Origin: an uncultured Oscillospiraceae bacterium
Lineage (GTDB): Bacteria; Bacillota; Clostridia; Oscillospirales; Oscillospiraceae
Length of the DNA stretch: 63,186 bases
Direction: 5' to 3'
NCBI GenBank assembly: GCA_934597175.1
Contig: CAKTQR010000009.1
Span: forward strand, 1 to 63,186
Every line of letters starts with the position of its first letter. Position 1 is the stretch's first letter. This document shows positions 16,866-23,937 of this stretch, piece by piece. The notes below the pieces were generated by a model, which made no database searches, had not been told where the DNA came from, and was given only the letters and a program-made list of their open reading frames with translations. The position numbers and the translations under genes were made by a program.

Positions 16866-19181
16866 ATGACTATTGCGTTTAACAACGATTGGCTGTTCAC
16901 GAGTGACTTTAACGCCGGCTTTGACGATGCCGAGGCTGTCAGACTTCCGCACACCGTGCGTGAGATACCGTACAATTACATCGACTGCAAGGACTATCAG
17001 ATGCTCTGCGGCTATAAAAAGAGCTTTTTTGCTCCCGACGAGTGGCAGGGCAAGCGCATACTGCTGCGCTTTGACGGCGCTGCACATGATGCCACGGTCT
17101 ACTGCAACGGCAATGAAGCAGCACACCATTTCTGCGGCTATACGGCATTTACCGCCGACCTTACGGAGTTTATAAAGCTCGGGCAGGACAATACCGTAAC
17201 CGTCAGGCTCGACACAAGAGAAGGCCTCAACATTCCGCCCTTCGGCTTTGTCATCGACTATCTCTGCTACGGCGGCCTGTATCGTGAGGTCGAGCTTGAG
17301 GTCAGAAACAGCACATATATAAAAAATGTGCGTATTGAGAACACCGGTCTGCGTGATATTTCGGTCAATATCGATACCTCGGGCGCTCTAAAAAGCGGCA
17401 AGCTAGTAACTGATATTCTCGATGCCGACGGAAATGTCGCCGCTTCGGCAAAGGGCGCTAAATTTAAACTCACCGTAGCCGACGGCAAGCTCTGGTCTCC
17501 GGAGTCACCGTATCTTTATACTTTGAGATCAAGACTAGTCGACGGCGATGCCATTCTTGACGAAAAGACTTATCGTTTCGGACTGAGAACTGCAAAGTTT
17601 GAAAACGACGGATTTTATTTAAACGGCGAAAAAATGAAGCTTCGCGGACTCAACAGGCATCAAAGCTTTGCCTACACAGGCTATGCGATGCCGAAGTCGA
17701 TGCAAAGGCTTGATGCGGAGATACTCAAGCACGAGCTTGGGGTCAACGCCGTTCGCACCTCGCACTATCCGCAGTCGCAGCATTTTATAGACAGGTGCGA
17801 TGAGCTCGGTCTGCTTGTGTTCACCGAGATACCCGGCTGGCAGCATATCGGCGACGACGCTTGGAAAGATCAAGCGGTGGAGAACACCAGTGAGATGGTC
17901 ACGCAGTACATGCACCACCCGTCGATAATCCTTTGGGGCGTCAGGATAAACGAGTCGCAGGACGACGATGAGCTGTACAAAAGGACAAACGCAGCCGCTC
18001 ACAAGCTTGACCGCTCCCGCCAGACGAGCGGTGTTAGATTCATCGAAAAGAGCAGCCTGCTCGAGGATGTTTACGCATTTAACGACTTTTCACACAGCGG
18101 CGATAACGCCGGGCTAAAAGCGAAAAAGAGCGTCACATCCAACAAGCGCCGCCCGTATCTTGTCTCCGAGTGCAACGGGCACATGTTCCCCACGAAAGCT
18201 TTTGACGACGAGCGCCACCGCTTGAGCCACGCTCTGCGCCACACAAAGGTGCTTGACGCAATGTACGCTGCCGACGATATCTGCGGCATTTTCCCGTGGT
18301 GCATGTTCGACTACAACACGCACAAGGATTTCGGCAGCGGCGACGGCATCTGCTATCACGGCGTTATGGATATGTTCAGAAATCCGAAGCTCGCAGCCGC
18401 AGTATATGCAAGCCAGTCGGAGGAAACACCCTGCTGCGTCGTGTCCTCGTCCATGGATATCGGCGAGCACCCCGCCGGTGATATCGGAAGCGTCTATGTG
18501 TTCACCAACGCAGACAGCGTAAGGCTTTACAAAAACGGCATGCTTGTAAAGGAGTTTTACCCCGACAGCGAGACCTACCCCGCGCTGCCCCACCCCCCTG
18601 TCGTTATCAACGATTTTATCGGCGACCTGCTCGAAACGCAGGAAAACTTCGACGCCAAAACCGCAGAAAATCTTAAGGATTGTCTCGGTGCAGTGGCAAA
18701 GTACGGCACAAGTGCGCTTCCGCCGAAATATCTTTTGAAGTTCGGCAGCCTTATGCTGCTCAAGGGACTTAAGTTTTCCGACGGCGTTGACCTCTACGGC
18801 AAATATGTGAGCAACTGGGGCGGTGAAGCGACCGAATGGCGCTTTGACGCCATCAAAAACGGCAAAGTCGTAAAATCCGTTATCAAAAAGCCCGGCCAGA
18901 AAGCACACCTTGAAGTCGAGGTCAGCAGCACCGAGCTTACCGAGGGCGACACCTACGATGTTGCCGCCGTAAGGATATACGCAAAAGACGAGTTCGGAAA
19001 TGTCGCCAACTATTATCAGGAGCCCGTCATTTTAAGCTGCGCCGACGGTCTTGAGATCATCGGACCGCATGTCATATCTCTCAAGGGCGGCTGCGGCGGC
19101 ACATATGTCAAAACCACAGGTGCTGCCGGTCACGCCGAACTGCGGATAAACGATATCAAAATTGAGTTTAATATTAAATAA
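16866..19181 (+). CDS. Glycoside hydrolase family 2 protein (beta-galactosidase-like)
   Basis: A 771-aa GH2 enzyme with a jelly-roll sugar-binding domain (about 1-150), an immunoglobulin-like domain (about 150-250), a TIM barrel (about 250-530) and C-terminal beta domains. The barrel opens with LRGLNRHQSF and AVRTSHYPQS. The acid/base is Glu363 in WGVRINES and the nucleophile is Glu435 in VSECNGH. There is no signal peptide, so it would act on imported oligosaccharides. The ATG at 16866 has GGAGA upstream; a longer in-frame reading into the HAD gene has no support. It could be a beta-galactosidase or a related exo-enzyme; no sugar transporter is adjacent. Confidence 0.9.
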   Translation: MTIAFNNDWLFTSDFNAGFDDAEAVRLPHTVREIPYNYIDCKDYQMLCGYKKSFFAPDEWQGKRILLRFDGAAHDATVYCNGNEAAHHFCGYTAFTADLTEFIKLGQDNTVTVRLDTREGLNIPPFGFVIDYLCYGGLYREVELEVRNSTYIKNVRIENTGLRDISVNIDTSGALKSGKLVTDILDADGNVAASAKGAKFKLTVADGKLWSPESPYLYTLRSRLVDGDAILDEKTYRFGLRTAKFENDGFYLNGEKMKLRGLNRHQSFAYTGYAMPKSMQRLDAEILKHELGVNAVRTSHYPQSQHFIDRCDELGLLVFTEIPGWQHIGDDAWKDQAVENTSEMVTQYMHHPSIILWGVRINESQDDDELYKRTNAAAHKLDRSRQTSGVRFIEKSSLLEDVYAFNDFSHSGDNAGLKAKKSVTSNKRRPYLVSECNGHMFPTKAFDDERHRLSHALRHTKVLDAMYAADDICGIFPWCMFDYNTHKDFGSGDGICYHGVMDMFRNPKLAAAVYASQSEETPCCVVSSSMDIGEHPAGDIGSVYVFTNADSVRLYKNGMLVKEFYPDSETYPALPHPPVVINDFIGDLLETQENFDAKTAENLKDCLGAVAKYGTSALPPKYLLKFGSLMLLKGLKFSDGVDLYGKYVSNWGGEATEWRFDAIKNGKVVKSVIKKPGQKAHLEVEVSSTELTEGDTYDVAAVRIYAKDEFGNVANYYQEPVILSCADGLEIIGPHVISLKGGCGGTYVKTTGAAGHAELRINDIKIEFNIK

Positions 19182-19184
19182 TAC

Positions 19185-19228
19185 TTGACAAGAAAACGAC
19201 CGTTTACTATAGTAGTAAACGGTCGTTT
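19185..19228 (+). promoter_or_regulatory. Promoter and palindromic operator of the tetR-methyltransferase operon
   Basis: A consensus promoter, TTGACA (19185-19190) and TATAGT (19208-19213) with a 17-bp spacer, is embedded in an inverted repeat with 16-bp arms, AAACGACCGTTTACTA (19194-19209) and TAGTAAACGGTCGTTT (19213-19228), 3 bp apart. Each arm also contains its own near-palindrome, AAACGACCGTTT or AAACGGTCGTTT, centred 23 bp apart. Bound repressor would cover the spacer, the -10 box and the start point. The TetR gene begins 18 bp downstream, so self-repression is the natural reading. Confidence 0.88.
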
Positions 19229-19246
19229 ACCATTGGAGGTGTATTG

Positions 19247-19837
19247 ATGACTGATACAAAGGAAAAAATCTTGATGACTGCGCTGCATCTGTTCGCCAGA
19301 GACGGCTATGAGGCTGTCTCGGTCAGCACCATCTCCAGTGAGCTGGGCATGACGAAAGGTGCGCTTTATAAACATTACAAGAACAAAAGGGACATTTTCG
19401 ACAGCATCGTCGATAGAATGTATGAGATCGACGCCGAGCGCTCGAAGCAATATCAAGTGCCCGAGGAGCAGGAGTGTACGCAGTCCGTTTCGTGGGACAG
19501 TGTCAGGCAATTTACCTTGGCGCAGTATGTTTTCTGGACGCAGGATGATTTCGCCCGCAGCTTCCGCAAAATGCTCTCGTTGGAGCAGTACCGCAGTGAG
19601 GAAATGGCGCAGCTGTACCATGGCTGTGTCGGGTACGGCCCTGTGGATTATATGGAAAGCATTTTTGCGCAGATGATGTCCGACGGAATGATGAAAAAAG
19701 CCGACCCTAAGCTTCTCGCCCTCGAGTACTATGCACCGATGTTCCTGCTCATAAGCAGCTCGGAGCATTTAGACAAGGAGCAAAGTCTAGAACTGCTCGA
19801 AAACCACATTGATCGATTTATTGAAGAATCTACCTGA
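19247..19837 (+). CDS. TetR family repressor, autoregulated
   Basis: A 196-aa TetR-family regulator. The helix-turn-helix is at about residues 20-48 (VSVSTISSELGMTKGALYKHYKNKRDIF), followed by a helical effector domain. The ATG at 19247 is preceded by GGAGGT at the right distance; a TTG one codon earlier is less likely. It lies just behind a palindromic operator that overlaps its promoter and is followed 12 bp later by a methyltransferase gene, so the two form an operon. The ligand may be the methyltransferase substrate or a related toxic compound; that is inference. Confidence 0.93.
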   Translation: MTDTKEKILMTALHLFARDGYEAVSVSTISSELGMTKGALYKHYKNKRDIFDSIVDRMYEIDAERSKQYQVPEEQECTQSVSWDSVRQFTLAQYVFWTQDDFARSFRKMLSLEQYRSEEMAQLYHGCVGYGPVDYMESIFAQMMSDGMMKKADPKLLALEYYAPMFLLISSSEHLDKEQSLELLENHIDRFIEEST

Positions 19838-19849
19838 AAGGACAAGAAA

Positions 19850-20566
19850 ATGAAATACATCAAAAGTGAAAAGTACAATACCCCCGAAATAATGAAAATG
19901 ATTATGGGTCCAAACCCGATAAAGCTCGAGGAGGAGCTTTTGCTGGGGCATAAGATACCCGAAAACGCCGTTGTTTGCGACCTCGGCAGCGGTCAGGGAC
20001 TGACAAGCGTATTTCTCGCAAAGGAATACGGCTTCACCGTGTATGCCGCCGACCTGTGGAGCGACCCTGCCGAGAACAGAAAGTTCTTTGACAGCATGGG
20101 CGTTGCGCAGGATAAGCTCATACCGGTCAAAGCAGACGCTACTGCCCTGCCGTTTGAAAAGGAGTTTTTTGATGCGATCGTAAGCACCGACTCATACAAC
20201 TACTTCGGCAGAGACGAAAGTTTCCTCGACGAAAAGCTTCTCCCCTTCGTAAGGTCCGGCGGTTATATCTACATTGCCATCCCCGGTATGAAAGAAGACT
20301 GCCACGATAATCTGCCGCCCGAGCTTTTGCTTTCTTGGACACCGGAACAGCTTGAATACATGCACGATGTCAAGTACTGGACCGACATGGTATCAAAGTG
20401 CAGCGGCGCAGAAGTTGTGAGCATCAAGGAAATGGAGAGCAACGACGAGGTCTGGGCAGACTGGCTCAAGCAGGATAACGAGTATGCGATCGGCGACCGC
20501 AAATCCATGGAAGCCGGCGGCGGTAAATACCTTAATTTTATCTCGATAGTATTGAGAAAGAAGTAA
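19850..20566 (+). CDS. Class I SAM-dependent methyltransferase
   Basis: A 238-aa methyltransferase of the Methyltransf_11/25 type. Motif I is VVCDLGSGQG near residue 44, the acidic loop AADLW follows, and the post-motif segments FDAIVSTDSYNYFG and VRSGGYIYIAIPG are present. The N-terminal helix (YNTPEIMKMIMGPNP) is typical of a group annotated near cyclopropane-fatty-acid synthases and small-molecule methylases. It is the second gene of the TetR operon. The substrate is unknown; control by an autoregulated TetR suggests a small molecule such as a xenobiotic or a metal/metalloid species. Confidence 0.88.
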   Translation: MKYIKSEKYNTPEIMKMIMGPNPIKLEEELLLGHKIPENAVVCDLGSGQGLTSVFLAKEYGFTVYAADLWSDPAENRKFFDSMGVAQDKLIPVKADATALPFEKEFFDAIVSTDSYNYFGRDESFLDEKLLPFVRSGGYIYIAIPGMKEDCHDNLPPELLLSWTPEQLEYMHDVKYWTDMVSKCSGAEVVSIKEMESNDEVWADWLKQDNEYAIGDRKSMEAGGGKYLNFISIVLRKK

Positions 20567-20573
20567 ATATAGC

Positions 20574-20605
20574 AAAAACCTGTTGGCAGTTGCCAACAGG
20601 TTTTT
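20574..20605. terminator. Bidirectional terminator between the methyltransferase and tRNA-Thr
   Basis: A 15-bp perfect stem, AAAAACCTGTTGGCA (20574-20588) with TGCCAACAGGTTTTT (20591-20605), with A and T runs at both ends. Confidence 0.92.
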
Positions 20606-20609
20606 ATTA

Positions 20610-20685
20610 TGGAGCTGGTGGGGTGACTCGAACACCTGACCTGCTGATTACGAATCAGCTGCTCTACCGACTGAGCTACACCAGC
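20610..20685 (-). tRNA. tRNA-Thr (anticodon CGT)
   Basis: A 76-nt cloverleaf on the minus strand with the CCA end encoded. The acceptor stem is GCTGGTG/CACCAGC, the D arm contains AGCTCAGTCGGTAGAGC, the anticodon stem GCTGA/TCAGC encloses loop TTCGTAA (anticodon CGT, reading ACG), and the T arm contains GTTCGAGTC. It stands alone with a hairpin terminator immediately downstream. Confidence 0.97.
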
Positions 20686-20690
20686 AAACC

Positions 20691-21014
20691 ATAGCCTTAG
20701 TATTTTAGCATATTGTTCGGGCAAAGTCAATTGAAATTATAATTACAATATGTATTATTTGCTGTAACTTAATTGCAAACTGTAAACAGTTTTAAAAATA
20801 GAAGCATTGATTTTCAAGACTTTTTTGATAGTAAATAGTTGCAATTTGGTTACCATAATAAATTGTGAAAATTATTATTCATATAGTTATCAACATTTTC
20901 AACAGGTTTTTCAACACACATTATTGCCTGAAAAATCAACGAATATTTCGAAATTTCGATTTATTTGTAAATCTCGAAACGAAGATAAATAACAAAATAG
21001 AAACAAAATATTGT
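20691..21014. other. AT-rich gap with DnaA-box-like cluster
   Basis: A 324-bp gap with no credible gene, much more AT-rich than its surroundings. At 20887-20916 it holds three 9-mers in the same orientation, TTATCAACA, TTTTCAACA and TTTTCAACA, the first two abutting and the third 3 bp further on. The first differs from the DnaA box TTATCCACA at one position, the others at two. An imperfect TTTCGA-rich dyad lies at about 20946-20980. Promoter elements for tRNA-Thr could also be here but were not clear. Confidence 0.4.
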
Positions 21015-21686
21015 TTACATAACTCCGTTTTGCTTCATCGAGTAGTATACACCGTTTCCGACTATTATATGGTCAAGCAATTTGACGCCTACGACATCGA
21101 GCATATTTTTGACCGTTTCCGTACATTCTTCATCCTCACGGGACGGCTCGGGCATGCCGCCCGGGTGATTGTGCGCTATTATGATGCCCGTGGCCTTGAA
21201 CTTCATCGCAAGCTCAATGAGCATCCTCACACCGACCTCGGTCGCATTTACGACGCCCTTGCTAATCGGCTTGCAGGTTATGACCCTGTTTGTGTTATCA
21301 AGCAGCAACGCATAGCTGACCTCGTCCTGCAAATACATAAACTTGGCCAGAAAGTATCTTCCGAGCTGCTCTGCCGACTCGACGCTTTTTCTCGGTGCAC
21401 TGATCTGCTCCATGTACCTGCGGCTTATCTCGGGTATGAGCTTAAGCAAAACAGCTGCGTTCTCCCCTATTCCGTCTATCTCGCTGAGTGCCTTGTAATC
21501 GGCCTCGAGCACGGCGGCAACAGAGCCGAAGTGGTTTAACAGCCTGTGTGCAAGCTCGTTTGTGTCCTTACGGGGCAGGGCGTAAAACAGAAGCATTTCC
21601 AAAACATTATGATCATTAAAGCCATCCAAGCCTACCTCTAAAAAGCGGCTTTTCATTCTCTGGCGGTGACCGTCATGAACACCCAT
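21015..21686 (-). CDS. radC: RadC family JAB-domain protein
   Basis: A 223-aa RadC/JAMM protein. The N-terminal helix-hairpin-helix part contains LSEIDGIGENAAVLLKL. The C-terminal metalloprotease-like domain has the JAMM motif AHNHPGG followed by SREDEE near residues 170-185. Despite the name, RadC is not required for repair in the species tested, and its substrate is unknown. The ATG at 21686 has GAGGGG upstream; an earlier TTG overlaps that site. It begins 11 bp after tsaD and is the last gene of the uvrB-polA operon. Confidence 0.93.
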   Translation of the reverse strand: MGVHDGHRQRMKSRFLEVGLDGFNDHNVLEMLLFYALPRKDTNELAHRLLNHFGSVAAVLEADYKALSEIDGIGENAAVLLKLIPEISRRYMEQISAPRKSVESAEQLGRYFLAKFMYLQDEVSYALLLDNTNRVITCKPISKGVVNATEVGVRMLIELAMKFKATGIIIAHNHPGGMPEPSREDEECTETVKNMLDVVGVKLLDHIIVGNGVYYSMKQNGVM

Positions 21687-21697
21687 TACCGTACCCC

Positions 21698-22699
21698 TCA
21701 AAGCTCCATATTGGCGTATGCATTCAGGTCGCTTCCCGCCGTGTTTCCGGCAAGGAACTCGTAGTACCCCTGGCAGCCTATCATGGCAGCATTATCACCG
21801 CAGAGCTTAAGCGGCGGTACGAACAGCTCGCAGCCGGCCTTTTCGGCAGCGGCCTTGAAATCCGCCCTTATCCTCGAATTTGCCGCAACGCCGCCCGCAA
21901 CGGCTATCTTCTTATAACCAAGCTCCTTTGCCGCCATCATCGTGCGGGGAACTAAGCTGTCGCTGACGGCAGCGGTGAACGACGCCGCAAGCGAGGGTCT
22001 GTCGATCGCCTCACCCTTTTGCTCCGCGTTGTGGACAATGTTTATGACAGCGGTCTTGAGCCCCGAAAAGCTCATGTCGTAGGGGCTTCCCTCGATATGC
22101 GTTCTGGGCAGATGGTATTTCTTATCGTCACCGCCCTGCGACAAAAGATCGATGGGCTTGCCGCCCGGGTAAGGCAGTCCGAGCACTCGTGCAGTCTTGT
22201 CAAAGCACTCCCCTGCCGCATCGTCACGGGTAGCACCGATGACCTTCAGGTCCGTGTAGCTGCGCACATCTATTATAAGCGTGTTGCCGCCGGATATCGC
22301 AAGGCAGAGAAACGGCGGCTCTAGCTCAGGATAGGCTATGTAGTTTGCCGCCACATGACCTTTTATGTGGTGCACGGGGATAAGCGGAACATTTAGGCTG
22401 AGCGCAACGGCCTTGGCAAAGTTAAGCCCCACGAGCACCGTGCCGATAAGGCCGGGCGCATAGGTCACCGCAACGGCATCTATATCGCTTTTTTCGATGC
22501 CTGCCGCCTGAATTGCCCTTTCCGAGAGCATCGAAATGACCTCGACATGGCTTCTTGATGCTATCTCGGGCACAACGCCGCCGTAAACGGCGTGCAGATC
22601 CGCCTGAGAGAATATCTGGTCGGTCAAGACCTTTCTGCCGTCCTCGACTACCGCAACGGCCGTTTCGTCGCACGATGATTCAAAAGCTAATATCTTCAC
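21698..22699 (-). CDS. tsaD: tRNA threonylcarbamoyladenosine synthase subunit TsaD
   Basis: A 333-aa TsaD (Kae1/Gcp) protein, the catalytic subunit that transfers the threonylcarbamoyl group to A37 of ANN-decoding tRNAs with TsaB, TsaE and TsaC. It has the ASKHA start LAFESSCDETAVAVV, the iron-binding pair His111/His115 in HHIKGH, ISGGNT and the C-terminal GGVAANSRIR. The start is GTG at 22699 with GAGGAT upstream. rimI is 10 bp upstream, the usual neighbour; tsaB and tsaE, often in the same operon, are not in the window. Confidence 0.97.
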   Translation of the reverse strand: MKILAFESSCDETAVAVVEDGRKVLTDQIFSQADLHAVYGGVVPEIASRSHVEVISMLSERAIQAAGIEKSDIDAVAVTYAPGLIGTVLVGLNFAKAVALSLNVPLIPVHHIKGHVAANYIAYPELEPPFLCLAISGGNTLIIDVRSYTDLKVIGATRDDAAGECFDKTARVLGLPYPGGKPIDLLSQGGDDKKYHLPRTHIEGSPYDMSFSGLKTAVINIVHNAEQKGEAIDRPSLAASFTAAVSDSLVPRTMMAAKELGYKKIAVAGGVAANSRIRADFKAAAEKAGCELFVPPLKLCGDNAAMIGCQGYYEFLAGNTAGSDLNAYANMEL

Positions 22700-22709
22700 T
22701 GTCTTATCC

Positions 22710-23156
22710 TCACTTCAGAAATCTTGTCATCAGTATGGCATCCTCGGTCGGCTTGGTATAGTAGTTTTTTCTCAGTCCGACCTCGGAAAAGCCGTTTTTT
22801 CTGTATAGTTCAATTGCCGGAGCGTTGCTCTTTCTGACCTCAAGTGTCACAAAGCTGAGGTCTTTTTCGTTTGCTCTATCAACGAGGGAGTTTATGAGAC
22901 TGTCCGCAATGCCGAGTCGTCTATGCTCGGGCGAGACGGCGACATTGGATATATATCCCTCGTCGAGGACATACATCATGCCGACATAACCGAGCACACG
23001 CCCATCATCGTCTACGGCGGCGATGAAGATATGCATGTCGTCGGGCATCTGCGAAATGAGTGCTTGCCTTGACCACGGCAGCGAAAAACAAAGCTTTTCA
23101 AGCGCTTCTATCTCATCTATGTGCTCAAGTCGGACATCGGCAATTTCAAAATGCAT
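22710..23156 (-). CDS. rimI: Ribosomal-protein-alanine N-acetyltransferase RimI
   Basis: A 148-aa GNAT acetyltransferase of the RimI type, thought to acetylate the N-terminus of ribosomal protein S18 and other proteins. The acetyl-CoA loop is VAVSPEHRRLGIADSL near residue 75, and the C-terminal LEVRKSNAPAIELYRKNGF is the classic RimI signature. The ATG at 23156 has a perfect AGGAGG upstream and overlaps the preceding gene by 11 bp. A longer frame into that gene is not supported. The rimI-tsaD order is common in bacteria. Confidence 0.94.
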   Translation of the reverse strand: MHFEIADVRLEHIDEIEALEKLCFSLPWSRQALISQMPDDMHIFIAAVDDDGRVLGYVGMMYVLDEGYISNVAVSPEHRRLGIADSLINSLVDRANEKDLSFVTLEVRKSNAPAIELYRKNGFSEVGLRKNYYTKPTEDAILMTRFLK

Positions 23157-23937
23157 CGGGTGCCTCCTGCTCGAGCTCGTCAATGACCGCCAGCACCTCG
23201 TCCGAAAGGCGCTCAAGCGTCTTTTTCCAGCCCAGCGCCAGCGTGGGCGGCTTAATGTCGTCATCGGCAAGGCACATGACCCGCTCGTCAAGGTCTTGAT
23301 ATCGCCTCGAGAGTTCATCGACCTGCGCAAGCGTCATGCAAAGGGCTATATCGTATGACGAGAGAAGCTCCCTTGTTATCTCAACAGGTTTGCGCTGAGG
23401 GAGACGGATATCCAAATTCTCGCAGGCTTTGACGAACTTGGGTGCAAGTGCATCAGGTGCGGTCAGACCTGCCGAATACGCCGTCACAGTGGTGCTGTGT
23501 CCCTGCTTATTTGCATTAAACACCGCTTCGGCAGCCATAGACAGTGCATTGTCATCGCATACAAACAGCATGCTGCCGACATCGATACCGTTAAAGCCGC
23601 ACAGCTCCGATTGTCTGTCGTCCCAGTGCTCAAGGCTTCTGTCGCCCGCCATGCTCTCGATATGGTGCGTCAGCTCATGGTGCAGCGTGCTTTTGAGTCT
23701 GCGGCGGAATAGCTCGTCGTCCATATCGCCGTAGAGCTCGACAAACGAGCCGTAGTACAGCTCGATGTATCTGCCCATGCCGTTGCGAAAGTAAGTGCCG
23801 AGCATGTATCTGCCGTCCTCGGCGGTGACGGCCTCCTCGACGAAGTTTACCCCGCCGTTTAAGTTTTCAAAAATGCCCTCGGGCAATTCATCTGCCAGCT
23901 CGTCAAGCACGAGCCCTGCTTCTTCATAGCTTAACAT
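23146..23937 (-). CDS. Metallopeptidase-family protein fused to an LMW-phosphatase-like domain
   Basis: A 263-aa two-domain protein. Residues 1-115 match the small bacterial metallopeptidase family that carries MLSYEE, YYGSFVELYG and the zinc motif HELTH (87-91). Residues 120-225 resemble a low-molecular-weight tyrosine phosphatase: SMLFVCDDNALSMAAEA lines up with the phosphatase P-loop, keeping the cysteine (127) but lacking the arginine and being one residue shorter, so catalysis is doubtful. The ATG at 23937 overlaps the polA stop (TGATG). Cytoplasmic; function unknown. The phosphatase-like half may be a binding module. Confidence 0.78.
   Translation of the reverse strand: MLSYEEAGLVLDELADELPEGIFENLNGGVNFVEEAVTAEDGRYMLGTYFRNGMGRYIELYYGSFVELYGDMDDELFRRRLKSTLHHELTHHIESMAGDRSLEHWDDRQSELCGFNGIDVGSMLFVCDDNALSMAAEAVFNANKQGHSTTVTAYSAGLTAPDALAPKFVKACENLDIRLPQRKPVEITRELLSSYDIALCMTLAQVDELSRRYQDLDERVMCLADDDIKPPTLALGWKKTLERLSDEVLAVIDELEQEAPDAF

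Noticed and set aside
20807..20992. Short frames in the AT-rich gap
   Set aside because: No ribosome site and a simple-sequence product; the region reads better as non-coding.
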